Source: Schistocephalus solidus (taxonomy: Eukaryota > Platyhelminthes > Cestoda > Diphyllobothriidea > Diphyllobothriidae). From it: 64,000 bases of DNA. The stretch is from contig WEDG01004047.1 in the NCBI GenBank assembly GCA_017591395.1, positions 1 through 64,000 of the forward strand, written 5' to 3'. This document shows, piece after piece, positions 8,457-20,600 of the stretch. Under the pieces are notes generated by a model. That model had not been told where the DNA came from. It worked only from the letters and a program-made list of their open reading frames with translations, and ran no database searches. Each line of letters begins with the position of its first letter. The stretch's first letter is position 1. The position numbers and the translations under genes are program-made.

Positions 8457-11003
8457 TAAAACACTGGACGTCTATTGGCTCAAACTTTAGCCAACCATAG
8501 AATCTTGTGTTAGGCATCGTTTAAGAGTAACTGTTTTCTGTACATTCACATTTGTCTGAAGACTAACTAGAGCACCAGATTCGAAAATTTACACATTACA
8601 GTTATTTGGTTCCCAATAACTCAATTTTAATTTAATTAAACTGCTTGGGATGCCGATATTTCAATACATACGTCTGAAGTTAAAGCCTGGTGCTTTGCTA
8701 TACGCTCGTTGATGGGAGACATGTGCAATTCGCGAAAGTTTAACGCTAGAGCAGTTTTCCTTTCTCCATAGATACCGACGCATCAAGATTCTACCAAAGT
8801 CTGTTCGTGTGAAACCTGCAATAAAATCTACTCAAGGTTATCAAGTTGCCAACCGGTATAGCCAGCAGATGCTTGAGGTCTTCATCTCTGAGGGCCACGC
8901 CAGGCTTAAAAAATTTCAGGAACTGAAAGAAGAACACGTGAAAGTTTGCCAGGATAGTCTTTCTGCAAATGTATTTGTAACCTCTCTAGAGACAATTACA
9001 CATGTCTCAAGGCTAGAATGACTAAAAAGGGGATCACTTTGGATAAAAAGCGGAGGACAATTTCTGATAAAAAGCTACAATAATCCGACGTTTCCAAAAA
9101 AGTTGTAAACCTGTCCTCAAGAGTTCTAACTGCAACAGAAGAAAAAGTACTCTCCAAAGGAAGGAAATACAATCCATCTAATAGCAGTTAATTGGATTTT
9201 TTGACTAGTTATGAATCCATTCTATCCTCAACTGATCTAACAGAGGACGAAAGACACACAATTCGAAATAATGCAGTCTCAAATTTAAAAAAACGCAGGA
9301 CATACCCAACATTATCTTACGATGAAAAAAACATTAAATTCACTTAAGAGAGATGAAAACATTATAATTTGCCTGCCGACAAAGGAGGTTCCACGGCTAT
9401 TTTAAACATGATGGACTACAAAGTTAAGCTGACATCAATTTTAACATATGACTCGTTTTATCTGCCCCTAAGTGCCGACCCCACAAAGTCGCAAAACTCA
9501 AATATCGAGAAGGTAGTGAAACGGCTCAAAGGAAGAAAATTAATTTCTGGAGTTCTGGCTAAATCTTTGAAAAAGAATGAACCTTCGATTTCCAAAATAT
9601 GCGAACTTCCCAAAGTTCACAAGAGTGGCATTCCACTGCGACCGAGTCTCCCTAATCGGCGCAACAAACTCTAAGATTTCCAAGTGAGTATTTTATCAAC
9701 TCCACCATCTTACAAAGAACTCTGAATCCTCTATCCAAGACTCGCTACAGCTCCTAAAGAAAATAAAAGACTTCAAAATTGCAAATGACGAAATAATGGT
9801 GTCATTGGACGTTATTTATTTATATACGACTTAGCGAGGACCTGTACTGCAGAACTCCTACAAGCCTACTCTACCGATGTACCTGCGGACGGTCTCTTTG
9901 AACTCCTCGATATTTGCCTTGAAACAAACTTTTCTTTCGCTGAAAATTATAAGCGACAACTTAAAGCCACCCCTATGGGTTCGCCAATATCCGGTTTTTG
10001 GCGGAGGCTGTGATACAGAAACTAGAGGCTACAGCTCTCCCCAATATTAACCCGAGATTGTGGATGCGTTTCGTATAAGATACATTTTTTATCGTCAAAA
10101 AGGCCAAAATGAACCACTCCACAAAAACCTAAACTCCGAATTCCCAGGAATTCAATTCACCTTCGAAACAGAAGTTGATGAGTGACACCCTTTCTTAGTG
10201 ATCCTTGCACAAAGGAAGACCGACAGGACAGTTCATGCCTCAATCTATCGTAAAGATACATATTCCGAAGACGTTTTACATTCTGGGAGTAAGCACTCCA
10301 TGTCTCGCAAACGCAGCTCTGTTAACAGCTTGCTAAGTCGATCAAAAACTCACAGTTCCGATGAAGAAACATATCGAAAAGAAATGAAATACCTTTTCAA
10401 ATTATTTTCCCAAAATGCATATCCACCTGACTTTGTCCATCGATGCATGCGACGACACAATTTCAATGAAAAAGGTATTTTCAGAGCAATGACCTCCCAG
10501 GCGTCGAAATGAAAAAACTGGTGGACCCTACTGTATGTAAAGAATTTATCAGAGCTCGTCAAAAGACAGCACAAAAAACACCAAATACAAATGGCGCACA
10601 AACATACAAAAACTTTGCGCACCCAGCTTCTACAGCCTAAGGACAGGGTTAGCTATTTCAACAGAAAAGGAATCATCTACAAAATACCGTGAACCAGTTG
10701 TGATTCAGTATATTGTAGTCAAACCTAGAAATCTCTATTCACCCGTTTACATCAACATCGGTTAGCAGTGAGGAGACGAGACACTTTATCTCAGGTAGCA
10801 ATGCACGCAGTAGACACAGGACACTTATTTGCATGGGAGGATACCCATATCGTTGGCACCTGCCCAACAAGGAAGGGCCGCGAATTCCTGGAGTCAATGC
10901 ACTCAGACGAGGCATGCATTAACAGGCATATCGATTTGGGTGCCTATTAAAAATTTCTCAAGGTCAAGTGGAAGCGAAAACAGTCACTATCGAGCGGATA
11001 AAT
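8457..11003 (+). mobile_element. PLE tandem unit, copy 3 (2547 bp), dead
   Basis: Same structure as copy 2 without the one-base deletions of copies 1 and 2. N-terminal piece 8809-9021, RT fingers 9369-9674, catalytic-motif stop 10076-10078, thumb 10198-10512, C-terminal GIY-YIG stretch 10768-10950. It shares with copies 1 and 2 a TGA in the linker after the thumb (CGAAATGAAAAAAC), which is absent from copy 4. Confidence 0.9.
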
Positions 11004-13592
11004 TAAAACACTGGACGTCTATTGGCTCAAACTTTAGCCAACCATAGAATCTTGTGTTAGGCATCGTTTAAGAGTAACTGTTTTCTGTACATTCACATTT
11101 GTCTGAAGACTAACTAGAGCACCAGATTCGAAAATTTACACATTACAGTTATTTGGTTCCCAATAACTCAATTTTAATTTAATTAAACTGCTTGGGATGC
11201 CGATATTTCAATACATACGTCTGAAGTTAAAGCCTGGTGCTTTGCTATACGCTCGTTGATGGGAGACATGTGCAATTCGCGAAAGTTTAACGCTAGAGCA
11301 GTTTTCCTTTCTCCATAGATACCGACGCATCAAGATTCTACCAAAGTCTGTTCGTGTGAAACCTGCAATAAAATCTACTCAAGGTTATCAAGTTGCCAAC
11401 CGGTATAGCCAGCAGATGCTTGAGGTCTTCATCTCTGAGGGCCACGCCAGGCTTAAAAAATTTCAGGAACTGAAAGAAGAACACGTGAAAGTTTGCCAGG
11501 ATAGTCTTTCTGCAAATGTATTTGTAACCTCTCTAGAGACAATTACACATGTCTCAAGGCTAGAATGACTAAAAAGGGGATCACTTTGGATAAAAAGCGG
11601 AGGACAATTTCTGATAAAAAGCTACAATAATCCGACGTTTCCAAAAAAGTTGTAAACCTGTCCTCAAGAGTTCTAACTGCAACAGAAGAAAAAGTACTCT
11701 CCAAAGGAAGGAAATACAATCCATCTAATAGCAGTTAATTGGATTTTTTGACTAGTTATGAATCCATTCTATCCTCAACTGATCTAACAGAGGACGAAAG
11801 ACACACAATTCGAAATAATGCAGTCTCAAATTTAAAAAAACGCAGGACATACCCAACATTATCTTACGATGAAAAAAACATTAAATTCACTTAAGAGAGA
11901 TGAAAACATTATAATTTGCCTGCCGACAAAGGAGGTTCCACGGCTATTTTAAACATGATGGACTACAAAGTTAAGCTGACATCAATTTTAACATATGACT
12001 CGTTTTATCTGCCCCTAAGTGCCGACCCCACAAAGTCGCAAAACTCAAATATCGAGAAGGTAGTGAAACGGCTCAAAGGAAGAAAATTAATTTCTGGAGT
12101 TCTGGCTAAATCTTTGAAAAAGAATGAGCCTTCGATTTCCAAAATATGCGAACTTCCCAAAGTTCACAAGAGTGGCATTCCACTGCGACCGAGTCTCCCT
12201 AATCGGCGCAACAAACTCTAAGATTTCCAAGTGAGTATTTTATCAACTCCACCATCTTACAAAGAACTCTGAATCCTCTATCCAAGACTCGCTACAGTTC
12301 CTAAAGAAAATAAAAGACTTCAAAATTGCAAATGACTAAATAATGGTGTCATTGGACGTTATTTATTTATATACGACTTAGCGAGGACCTGTACTGCAGA
12401 ACTCCTACAAGCCTACTCTACCGATGTACCTGCGGACGGTCTCTTTGAACTCCTCGATATTTGCCTTGAAACAAACTTTTCTTTCGCTGAAAATTATAAG
12501 CGACAACTTAAAGCCACCCCTATGGGTTCGCCAATATCCGGTTTTTGGCGGAGGCTGTGATACAGAAACTAGAGGCTACAGCTCTCCCCAATATTAACCC
12601 GAGATTGTGGATGCGTTTCGTATAAGATACATTTTTTATCGTCAAAAAGGCCAAAATGAACCACTCCACAAAAACCTAAACTCCGAATTCCCAGGAATTC
12701 AATTCACCTTCGAAACAGAAGTTGATGAGTGACACCCTTTCTTAGTGATCCTTGCACAAAGGAAGACCGACAGGACAGTTCATGCCTCAATCTATCGTAA
12801 AGATACATATTCCGAAGACGTTTTACATTCTGGGAGTAAGCACTCCATGTCTCGCAAACGCAGCTCTGTTAACAGCTTGCTAAGTCGATCAAAAACTCAC
12901 AGTTCCGATGAAGAAACATATCGAAAAGAAATGAAATACCTTTTCAAATTATTTTCCCAAAATGCATATCCACCTGACTTTGTCCATCGATGCATGCGAC
13001 GACACAATTTCAATGAAAAAGGTATTTTCAGAGCAATGACCTCCCAGGCGTCGAAATCAAAAAACTGGTGGACCCTACTGTATGTAAAGAATTTATCAGA
13101 GCTCGTCAAAAGACAGCACAAAAAACACCAAATACAAATGGCGCACAAACATACAAAAACTTTGCGCACCCAGCTTCTACAGCCTAAGGACAGGGTTAGC
13201 TATTTCAACAGAAAAGGAATCATCTACAAAATACCGTGAACCAGTTGTGATTCAGTATATTGTAGTCAAACCTAGAAATCTCTATTCACCCGTTTACATC
13301 AACATCGGTTAGCAGTGAGGAGACGAGACACTTTATCTCAGGTAGCAATGCACGCAGTAGACACAGGACACTTATTTGCATGGGAGGATACCCATATCGT
13401 TGGCACCTGCCCAACAAGGAAGGGCCGCGAATTCCTGGAGTCAATGCACTCAGACGAGGCATGCATTAACAGGCATATCGATTTGGGTGCCTATTAAAAA
13501 TTTCTCAAGGTCAAGTGGAAGCGAAAACAGTCACTATCGAGCGGATAAATTAAAACACTGGACGTCTATTGGCTCAAACTTTAGCCAACCAT
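11004..13592 (+). mobile_element. PLE tandem unit, copy 4 (2547 bp plus tail), dead
   Basis: Last array copy. N-terminal piece 11356-11568, RT fingers 11916-12221, catalytic-motif stop 12623-12625, thumb to GIY-YIG linker open from 12745 to 13239. This open stretch is longer than in copies 1-3 because the linker reads CGAAATCAAAAAAC, a serine codon instead of TGA. The older fragment at 3002-3364 has the same serine codon, so copy 4 keeps the ancestral base. A private GACTAA near 12336 adds a new stop. High identity to the array ends about 13592. Confidence 0.9.
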
Positions 13593-13935
13593 AAAATCTT
13601 GTGTTAGGCATTGTTTAAGGTTAACTGTTTTCTGTACATTCACATTTGTCTGAAGACTAAAAAGGGCACCAGATTCTAAAATTTACACAATACAGTTATT
13701 TGGTTCCCAAAGAACTCCAACTTAATGTACTTAAATTTCTTGCGATGGCGATAAGACCGGCTATATTCAGAAGGCCAACAACCGGCTGGAAGACCGACAG
13801 ACGTACCTCCAATGTGATGCTGAACCGATGAAGAATCTGATGACGTCGCTAGTAAAACGCTTGTTGAGATGCAGACAAATAAAGCAATAAGTAAATCTGT
13901 AATATTAGCTCTCAAATTAACAGATGCGGCCGCAT
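13593..13935 (+). mobile_element. Diverged PLE untranslated region
   Basis: After the last high-identity unit the sequence continues as a diverged version of the unit's 5' part (GGGCACCAGATTC, then GTTATTTGGTTCCCAA and a GATGGCGATA relative). Similarity fades after about 13760. It is probably the 5' side of the older PLE whose coding part follows. Confidence 0.6.
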
Positions 13936-15340
13936 AAAGTTTCTACGGATTGCCCAAAGTACACAAGGCCGATATTCCGCTCCGACCAATTGTGTCATTG
14001 CATGACGCACCACCATTTAATCTGGCTAAATGGTTGGTCTCACACTTGAGGTGTCTCACCTCGGGTGCAGCCACAACTATCTCTTCAGCTACTCAGTTCC
14101 TGGAACCGCACAGGGGGATGCGACTCAACGCAGACGAGGTCATGGTGTCATTTGATTTCACCTCTCTCTTTACTTCATTCCTGCAGGACTTGGCAGTCAA
14201 AACGGCAAGCGAATTGCTTGAGATGCAGTAGGATGACGTAGGCGAGTTAATGAAGCGGGGAAGTCTTGTCCAACTCTTAAAATTATCTCTAAAGACGTAC
14301 TTCACCTTCGAGAAGACCCTGTACAAGCAGATCAGAGGGACGCCAATGGGATCGCTGCTCTCGGACTTCATCGCTGACGCAGTTATCCAAAAGCTTGAGA
14401 CGCTGGTTTTTGCAAACCACAGGCCAACGTTTTGGACTTGATACGTTGACCATATCTTCGTCATCATCAAACGCGAAATAATCGAAGAATTTTACAGTGT
14501 CCTGAATTCCGTATTCCCGGACACCCTTTCCACAACAGAGGCCGAAAGTAACAACCAAGTGTCGTTCCTGGACGTTCTTTTCCATCGAAAATCGAACGGG
14601 CACATAGAAACGACGGTGTATGGAAAGGTTACCAATTCACGCCAAATCTTAAGTTACCACAGTAAGCACCCGTTTTCCCACAAACGCATTTTTGTGCGAA
14701 CATTCTACCGTAGGGCAGAAACACATTGTAGCGAGTCGGACGACAAAAGGCCAGAAATCTGTTTCCTTCAGCGCCTCTTCATGGCCAAAGGATACCCTCG
14801 TAACTTAATTGAGTGCATCAAGCAGGCCAAATCAAGACAAAATCCGGTGACAGAACAGGCAAAAGCCTGGCGTGCGCTGCCATACATTGACATCGTCTTT
14901 GAGGCAGTTTCCCGCCTACTCAGACTGCTGGGGCTCGGAATTGCCCATTGACCGGATTCAAGCACGTTAAATCTAGTCACGAGACCGAAGCCCCCTTCCA
15001 TGAGGTGAGACGACCAACTTCATCTACTGGATCCAATGCGACTCCTGTGATGTTAACTACGTCGGAGAGACAGGGAGTTGATTATCGATCCGTGTTACCG
15101 AACACGTGCCGGCATTGAGAAGAATGGACGTATTGTCCCTGGTGGCGGAACACTGTGCAGACACTGGGCCCACGTTCGCCTTCCAGAAAGCGCAAATCCT
15201 GGAAATAACCGCGTTACCCGAGAAGCAATCTAAGCCTGGCGCACGGAGACTACGTCAATCAATCGTTGTGTCACCCTTCCGGTAGCCTACCAAGCCCTCC
15301 AGGCGCATTTCATCGAACCTAAGAGCAAGCACGAAATTAG
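13936..15340 (+). mobile_element. Second Penelope-like element: RT and GIY-YIG, interrupted
   Basis: Coding relic of a different PLE subfamily. The RT starts in the KVHK block at 13950 (PKVHKADIPLRPIVS), with palm motif MVSFDFTSLF at about 14142-14171 and GTPMGS at about 14338. A TGA at 14439-14441 precedes the catalytic motif, which reads YVDH (14442-14453) instead of YVDD. A thumb region follows (14559-14850), then GIY-YIG residues CDVNYVGETG at about 15045-15075 with a stop right after, and an INRCVTLP block near 15260 in a shifted frame. At least two stops and one frameshift make it non-functional. Upstream N-terminal coding sequence is missing or unrecognisable. Confidence 0.88.
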
Positions 15341-16010
15341 CTCAAACGTGAACCCAACCTAGTATGGGCATGCACGTAACCACGCCACAATCCTGGTCCG
15401 AAGAAGGGGCAGTCATCAATACTGCCGCATCAACCACTAACCCGACAGACGAGGAGACATGCAGTCAGAAGAACACAAACAGGTCTAGCAACTCAGGGTG
15501 CCAAGTAAGGTCAATGCGGACGCGGACGATGGCCGCCAACTGTCACACGCCGCCGCTCTACGAGAGACATGCCAACTGACAGCAATTACCCTCCTCCACC
15601 CCCTTCGCCCCCGTGACTACCGAGATTCTGCCTTTTTGTGTGCGGGCGATGAGCGCCAAAGCCAATTAAGGACTTTCCCACCCCGTCCTCCTTACAGTCC
15701 AGACTGTTAAGGTAAACCCGTACAATCAACGCTGTGCTAAAAAATGACTGTCAAGGCGCGCAGGTCGATTTTCAAAAGCTAAGTTAAATCTAAAATTTGA
15801 ACGTTTTTTTTTCGTTGATACTGTCGTTATTGGCTTTATTGCAGATAAAAGTTTTGCATTCTAGCCCTTAATCGTATATAATTACCTGTGGTCTTTGTCT
15901 TTAACATTAGGTTGAACTATACAGTGTCATACTATTCACCTGACATAGCCTGGATCCAGTATCTCTTATACGGATAGATGCCAGTTAGCAAACATTAAAT
16001 TTCTGTGGGT
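15341..16010. other. Intergenic stretch, nothing recognised
   Basis: Follows the PLE coding end and may hold its 3' untranslated part. Open frames here (15364-15710) have no recognisable motif and look like chance. Confidence 0.5.
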
Positions 16011-16014
16011 TAGA

Positions 16015-16295
16015 AGACTCGAAGCTGGTCTCTGCTTCCTGTTTCGCGTTAACTCTAGCCCCAATCTCCCACGAATTAACGCTCTTACTCCGGTAGATCG
16101 ACCCTATGCCACTCGTAATTCCTCCATGATCATTTCACCACCCCTTAGCTCCACAACTAACCGGTCTCAGTTTTTTGCCTCCAAATATGCTTTCATCTGA
16201 AATAATCTTCCACTGCAAATTAGGTTGTCGTCCACATTAGCTATTTTCAAAACAAAGTTACGCAAACATTTAACTTCGGAAGATATAAAGTCCTT
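16015..16295 (+). mobile_element. C-terminal tail of a non-LTR retrotransposon RT (fragment)
   Basis: The plus strand translates to a stretch resembling the last part of non-LTR ORF2 proteins: a basic run, then a W/N-LP-like block (NNLPLQIRLSS at about 16200-16232) and a closing FKTKLRKHL (about 16246-16272). It is short and has a stop before NNLP. Clade is uncertain. Confidence 0.5.
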
Positions 16296-16299
16296 ATTG

Positions 16300-17260
16300 T
16301 CTGTTTCCTTCCCTAACTCGCAACTTTTGGATTTCGAAAAGGGTCCTCCTGGTATTTGAGGCAGTTCCCTTGATATTATAATGGTCTCTTATTATATATC
16401 CATCATCCTCTGCAGAGTCAATCTTTGCATTTACTGTTTGCCCCCCCCCCCCTTCATTTTAAACTAGCATCGCCAAGTCTTGGCAACCTTGGTACTTTCC
16501 TCCGCTTTTGCAACCCTGACAGATGGTCTCCAGGTTCAGTTGAGGATCAAGGCGGGTTCCGATAGTTTTGCTTCTTTGATTGGGGACTATGCAGTCGGCA
16601 AGGTCGCATCTCAATGATGATCTCATGACCTCTACTGTCCCGTCTTCGTTTTTGACCCTGGTGTCCACGATGAGTCCGTCCTCTCACACCTCCACTGGTG
16701 GAAACAAACAGTAGCTCTGACTGCTATATTATCTCTCACACGACAAGGAGCGTTCCGAACCCTCATACGTTGTCAGCATCATCACAGATCTATCCCATTG
16801 CATCTAGCTATTAATGTTTTTAGTGAAGCAGTTTTTTTCTCCTACTTTTTAAAATTGGCGGCTCGCTGAACTCCGCCTCCAATTTACCGTAGGAGTTTTT
16901 TTACTGCTTTTTTTCTAGTTCACCGTTTATTTTAAAGATTGTTGTCTATTGTTTTTAAAAAAATGGCAAATCGTTCTGAATCGGATATGCCTACCATAAT
17001 GTTAATTTCTGCTGTTAATATGGCTGCTCACATAGAGCAGCAATTATCCACTTTGTATTTATTTATACCGCGATACTAAGTTTGAAATGACGGGGCTCTC
17101 TGGGCCTTAAATATACAATTTATTTATTTATAAATACTGTGAGACGCGGAACGATACTCACCTCCAACGATGGAAGCTTGCATACTTTCGAAACATCAGG
17201 GCAATACACCAATTGCCCCTGAGATCGCCTTTTCTTCTCATATACATATGTATTTGTTAT
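16300..17260. other. Intergenic stretch with poly-C tract
   Basis: No gene recognised. A run of 12 C lies at about 16441-16452. The segment around 17040-17140 is AT-rich with repeated TTTATT. Confidence 0.5.
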
Positions 17261-17261
17261 G

Positions 17262-17620
17262 AAATTGTGGTGCTCAGCGATCTGTTTAAGGGTCACTTAT
17301 GTTCCGCTGTTCCTTGGAGCTCACTTTAGAGCCCTCGCGCGCAGTCGCATAGCGACTTGGGTTATATGGTGATAAGGTGGACCCGCCAAAGACAAGGAAG
17401 ACCGGAATGGCCACTTCTTGCTTATTAGTCGTCAACAGACAGTCACACCCAAACACCCGTGTGGCTCAATTGTAGTGTTACACTCAATGACCAAATGTTA
17501 CGGGTTCGAATCTCGGGTGATCCAGATCTGAGATTGGGTTTGACTGCCTGCAGTCAATTCGAAGGTCAATCGCATCCAAGCAGATGCGAACGCATCGTTC
17601 GGGTATTTGTTTCAGATGAT
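17262..17620. repeat. Composite SINE copy: X segment, inverted SINE body, forward tRNA-like head
   Basis: 17262-17355 is segment X on the plus strand (GTGGTGCTCAGCGATCTG to CATAGCGAC). 17390-17455 is the SINE body on the minus strand. 17461-17540 is a tRNA-like head on the plus strand (A-box GTGGCTCAATTGTAG, B-box GGTTCGAATC), followed by a forward tail. The head and the body therefore point in opposite directions, unlike the 0-1.5 kb array and the 40.5-kb copy. Confidence 0.7.
17400..17444 (-). ncRNA. Decayed hammerhead motif in composite SINE
   Basis: At the position of the SINE hammerhead, core blocks read CTGTTGA and GAAG, stem II is damaged and stem I has one mismatch. Recognisable as a relic only. 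Confidence 0.4.
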
Positions 17621-20600
17621 TAATTAGACTTAGTTGGACCGATCGCTAAAATGGTGGAATAGGTTGAGGCAGGGACCGTTCAACTGCAAGAAACTCCCAT
17701 TGATATCAAACAGTCATCATATTGTATTTGATATTTGATATTTGGTATTGGTTATTGACTGGCAGAGAAGAGAAAGCCGAGAAAATCCCCTAATTTATCT
17801 GACTTAGTTTCAAATACTTTCCCCGTCAATATGCTTTCTTGTGTTTATAACAGTTAAAATCTCTGAGAAAAATAGGCTCGGGAAAGATACATTGTTTTGA
17901 CTTTTCCTCTGTTAATAGCAAAACATTTTGAGTATAATTAAATTTAGTGGATGACAACTTTGAGGAGACTACAAATGCGGATTATTAGACCATTTGTGGT
18001 CTTTTCCAGTCCATATGAATTCTGAACAGAGCTGTCAAGCACCACACAATCCACAAGTAGATGGATATCATAAAAAAAGTTATTAAGAATAAATGAAAAG
18101 AACACTAATAGCAAAAAAACTTTTAAATGAGTAAGAAGCGTAAAATATAAAAATATGCGTTTTACATACGTTATAATAATATAATTTTCGAAGTGCGTAA
18201 GGGGCGTTCTGTGTATTCCGGTAAATTACCCGAACTGATCGCTTTGCTGTAAGCAACTGCAGCGGCGGGTCGGGGAGGCTCTAGCGTCAAACGAGATGTA
18301 ACGCGAATATCTGCGACGAATTACGACTGTGGAAAGCGAGTTAGTGATTAAAAGACAAGGGAGCACCGGCATCTTCCCCGCCACTCGACCACATTTGACT
18401 CCATCCTAGGTCCGCGCCAAAAGTACTTCAGTCCACCTTTATAAGTCATTTTGTTTCTTGGTGCATTGCATAAGGGGATTTGCAACCAGTTAAGTAAATT
18501 TTAGGCTTTTGATCGGTTTTTGCTCTTAGTGTCCCATGTGGGTGTTGCTTCACTAAAGTTTCTGAAGGATGAACAGAAGCGTTTTTTCTTGCTGTTTCCA
18601 TTTCATACGATTCTTGAAGACTACAGATTTGGCAAACCCTATGAATTTTCCGCCAAATGATTTTTGTTTCTAGAACTTGTTGGTTGTCTCTATTGAATTC
18701 CACACAATGACTAAGATAATGGGAGCCAGAGCAGGTTTTCAAAAAATTGAAAATCTATAAGCACAGTTTAATTGCTCGACATTGAAACTCTATTTTTTGG
18801 TTCTTTATCTGTGTTTGACCAGCCAATTCATCTTGCCTCTGCTCACCTATTGAGAAAGCTCAATGGTTTCCATAATACTGGCAAAAATCACTGTAATGAC
18901 TTTGCGGATTTCAGTTTGCTGGCCGAATTCTTGTGTTTTTTTAAAGGCAGCTCTTTTTGAAGTATAAATAAAGTACCTTCAAACAACATCCACGTTTATA
19001 TGCTATCGTGTTTGGAATAACTTGTAGGAAACAAATTTTGCAACAAATAACCCCTTAAATTTTGAGCAAAAGCCTTCATAAAGGACCTGGATCTATATTT
19101 AAGCTCCTTTTGAAAAGGTTTTGGACCTCTTTATGTCTATACTTACATGTGCATTACGCCAATTTGTGTATCATTATAGATTCGCATAAAATAGTATATT
19201 TTGAGATTGCAAAGGGGGTCAGATCAGAGGACCAGAGGGCGATCTTAGGGGATAAAAATCTTACCGTTCTCTTGGTCAGCATATAAACTGCCCACAAAGC
19301 TTGTATTTTGGGTCCTTCTAAAAACCTGAAAAAGTGCCGATTTAATGTCTTCATAGAGCGATTACGTCAAGAGATTCAGCTTTTCAAAACGGTCAATTTC
19401 ACTCAAACTTCCAAACTCGGGGAGATGGATTCAATGATAATTAAACTTCTTGTTACAAGATCTTCCTATTGGAGAGGATATTCGAGTTCTATCTGCTGAA
19501 TATCCCCTTATGGGCCGCTTGCTAACTATAGCCTCCATTTGTTCACCCATAGTGTCGTTGGCTGAATAAAGGTCTTTACATACACTGGTGAGGGTTGTAT
19601 TATGCACCAAATCAGTCTGTTGAATCACATCTCTCTTGCTCTTTGTTCCTAGTTCAAAAGCAATAGTCTTAAATAACTAGTACTAAGGTTTCAGTCCTTT
19701 TTACAGAGTAGGCATCTACGTGTGAATAATGCATGACGCATTTTTTGGCAAAGTGCTTTCTAATATAATAAACTGGCCACAGACTGATAGTCTGAATTTT
19801 TACAGGGTATTTCCGCAACTCTACGAGAAATGTATCGGTGTATTTCCGTTTGCGGGGTCAACAATTGGTTTTATAATCGGATGTACTATTGTTATGTCTT
19901 GCGATATCCATATCAGAATTCAACAAAACGACTGATTTCACGTAAGGAAATTTATGCTAAGAGTTGCCGATTAACTCCATTATTTGCAGGCATAATTTGA
20001 AGACTTTTAGCTCACATAGTGATTTTTACGTAATTTACTCCTTATCTTGCCCATTTTATTTATTTCCTGGCGAATCGATGTGATTGGTGGCAGTTGTATA
20101 CCCGTATCTTTTAGACGAAAGTCCTTTTCACCTCATCGAAGCCACGTATTTTCTATGCTATGTATTACTTGCGTAATTCGTTTCGAATTATTGACCATGT
20201 TGGGAGCGGTTCTAAAAGAGCAAAAAAGGGTTGTACTTTTTTCAGAAATACGAGCATAGTTCATTGTCACAAAAATCTCGCAACTTAGGGAAGCAGTCGT
20301 TAAAACATTCAAGGGGAAATGTAGGAGGTTACTTCGTAAATAAAAACTTTTTGCCCACATACTTCCGCGTAGTTAACTAATTCGAATAGCAATCTTCTAG
20401 ATACTAAGATACCCAACCAGCACCAGCTACGCCTATCGCAATCTGGCCCACTGGGCCTTAAGTTCCAAGTACAATATTCTTTCCGGAATTCTTTGCACTG
20501 CTATCCTGATCCACACTTTATATTTCCTTTGGCATTTACTGTAAACTGACATTAAATACAATTGTTTATTTTACTTATTTATGTTGACTTTGAAAGCAAA

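Noticed and set aside
13848..13880. CTGATGA followed by a GTAAAAC-like stretch in the second PLE, considered as a hammerhead
   Set aside because: No stem II can be drawn between the two blocks, and GAAA is not present at the right place.
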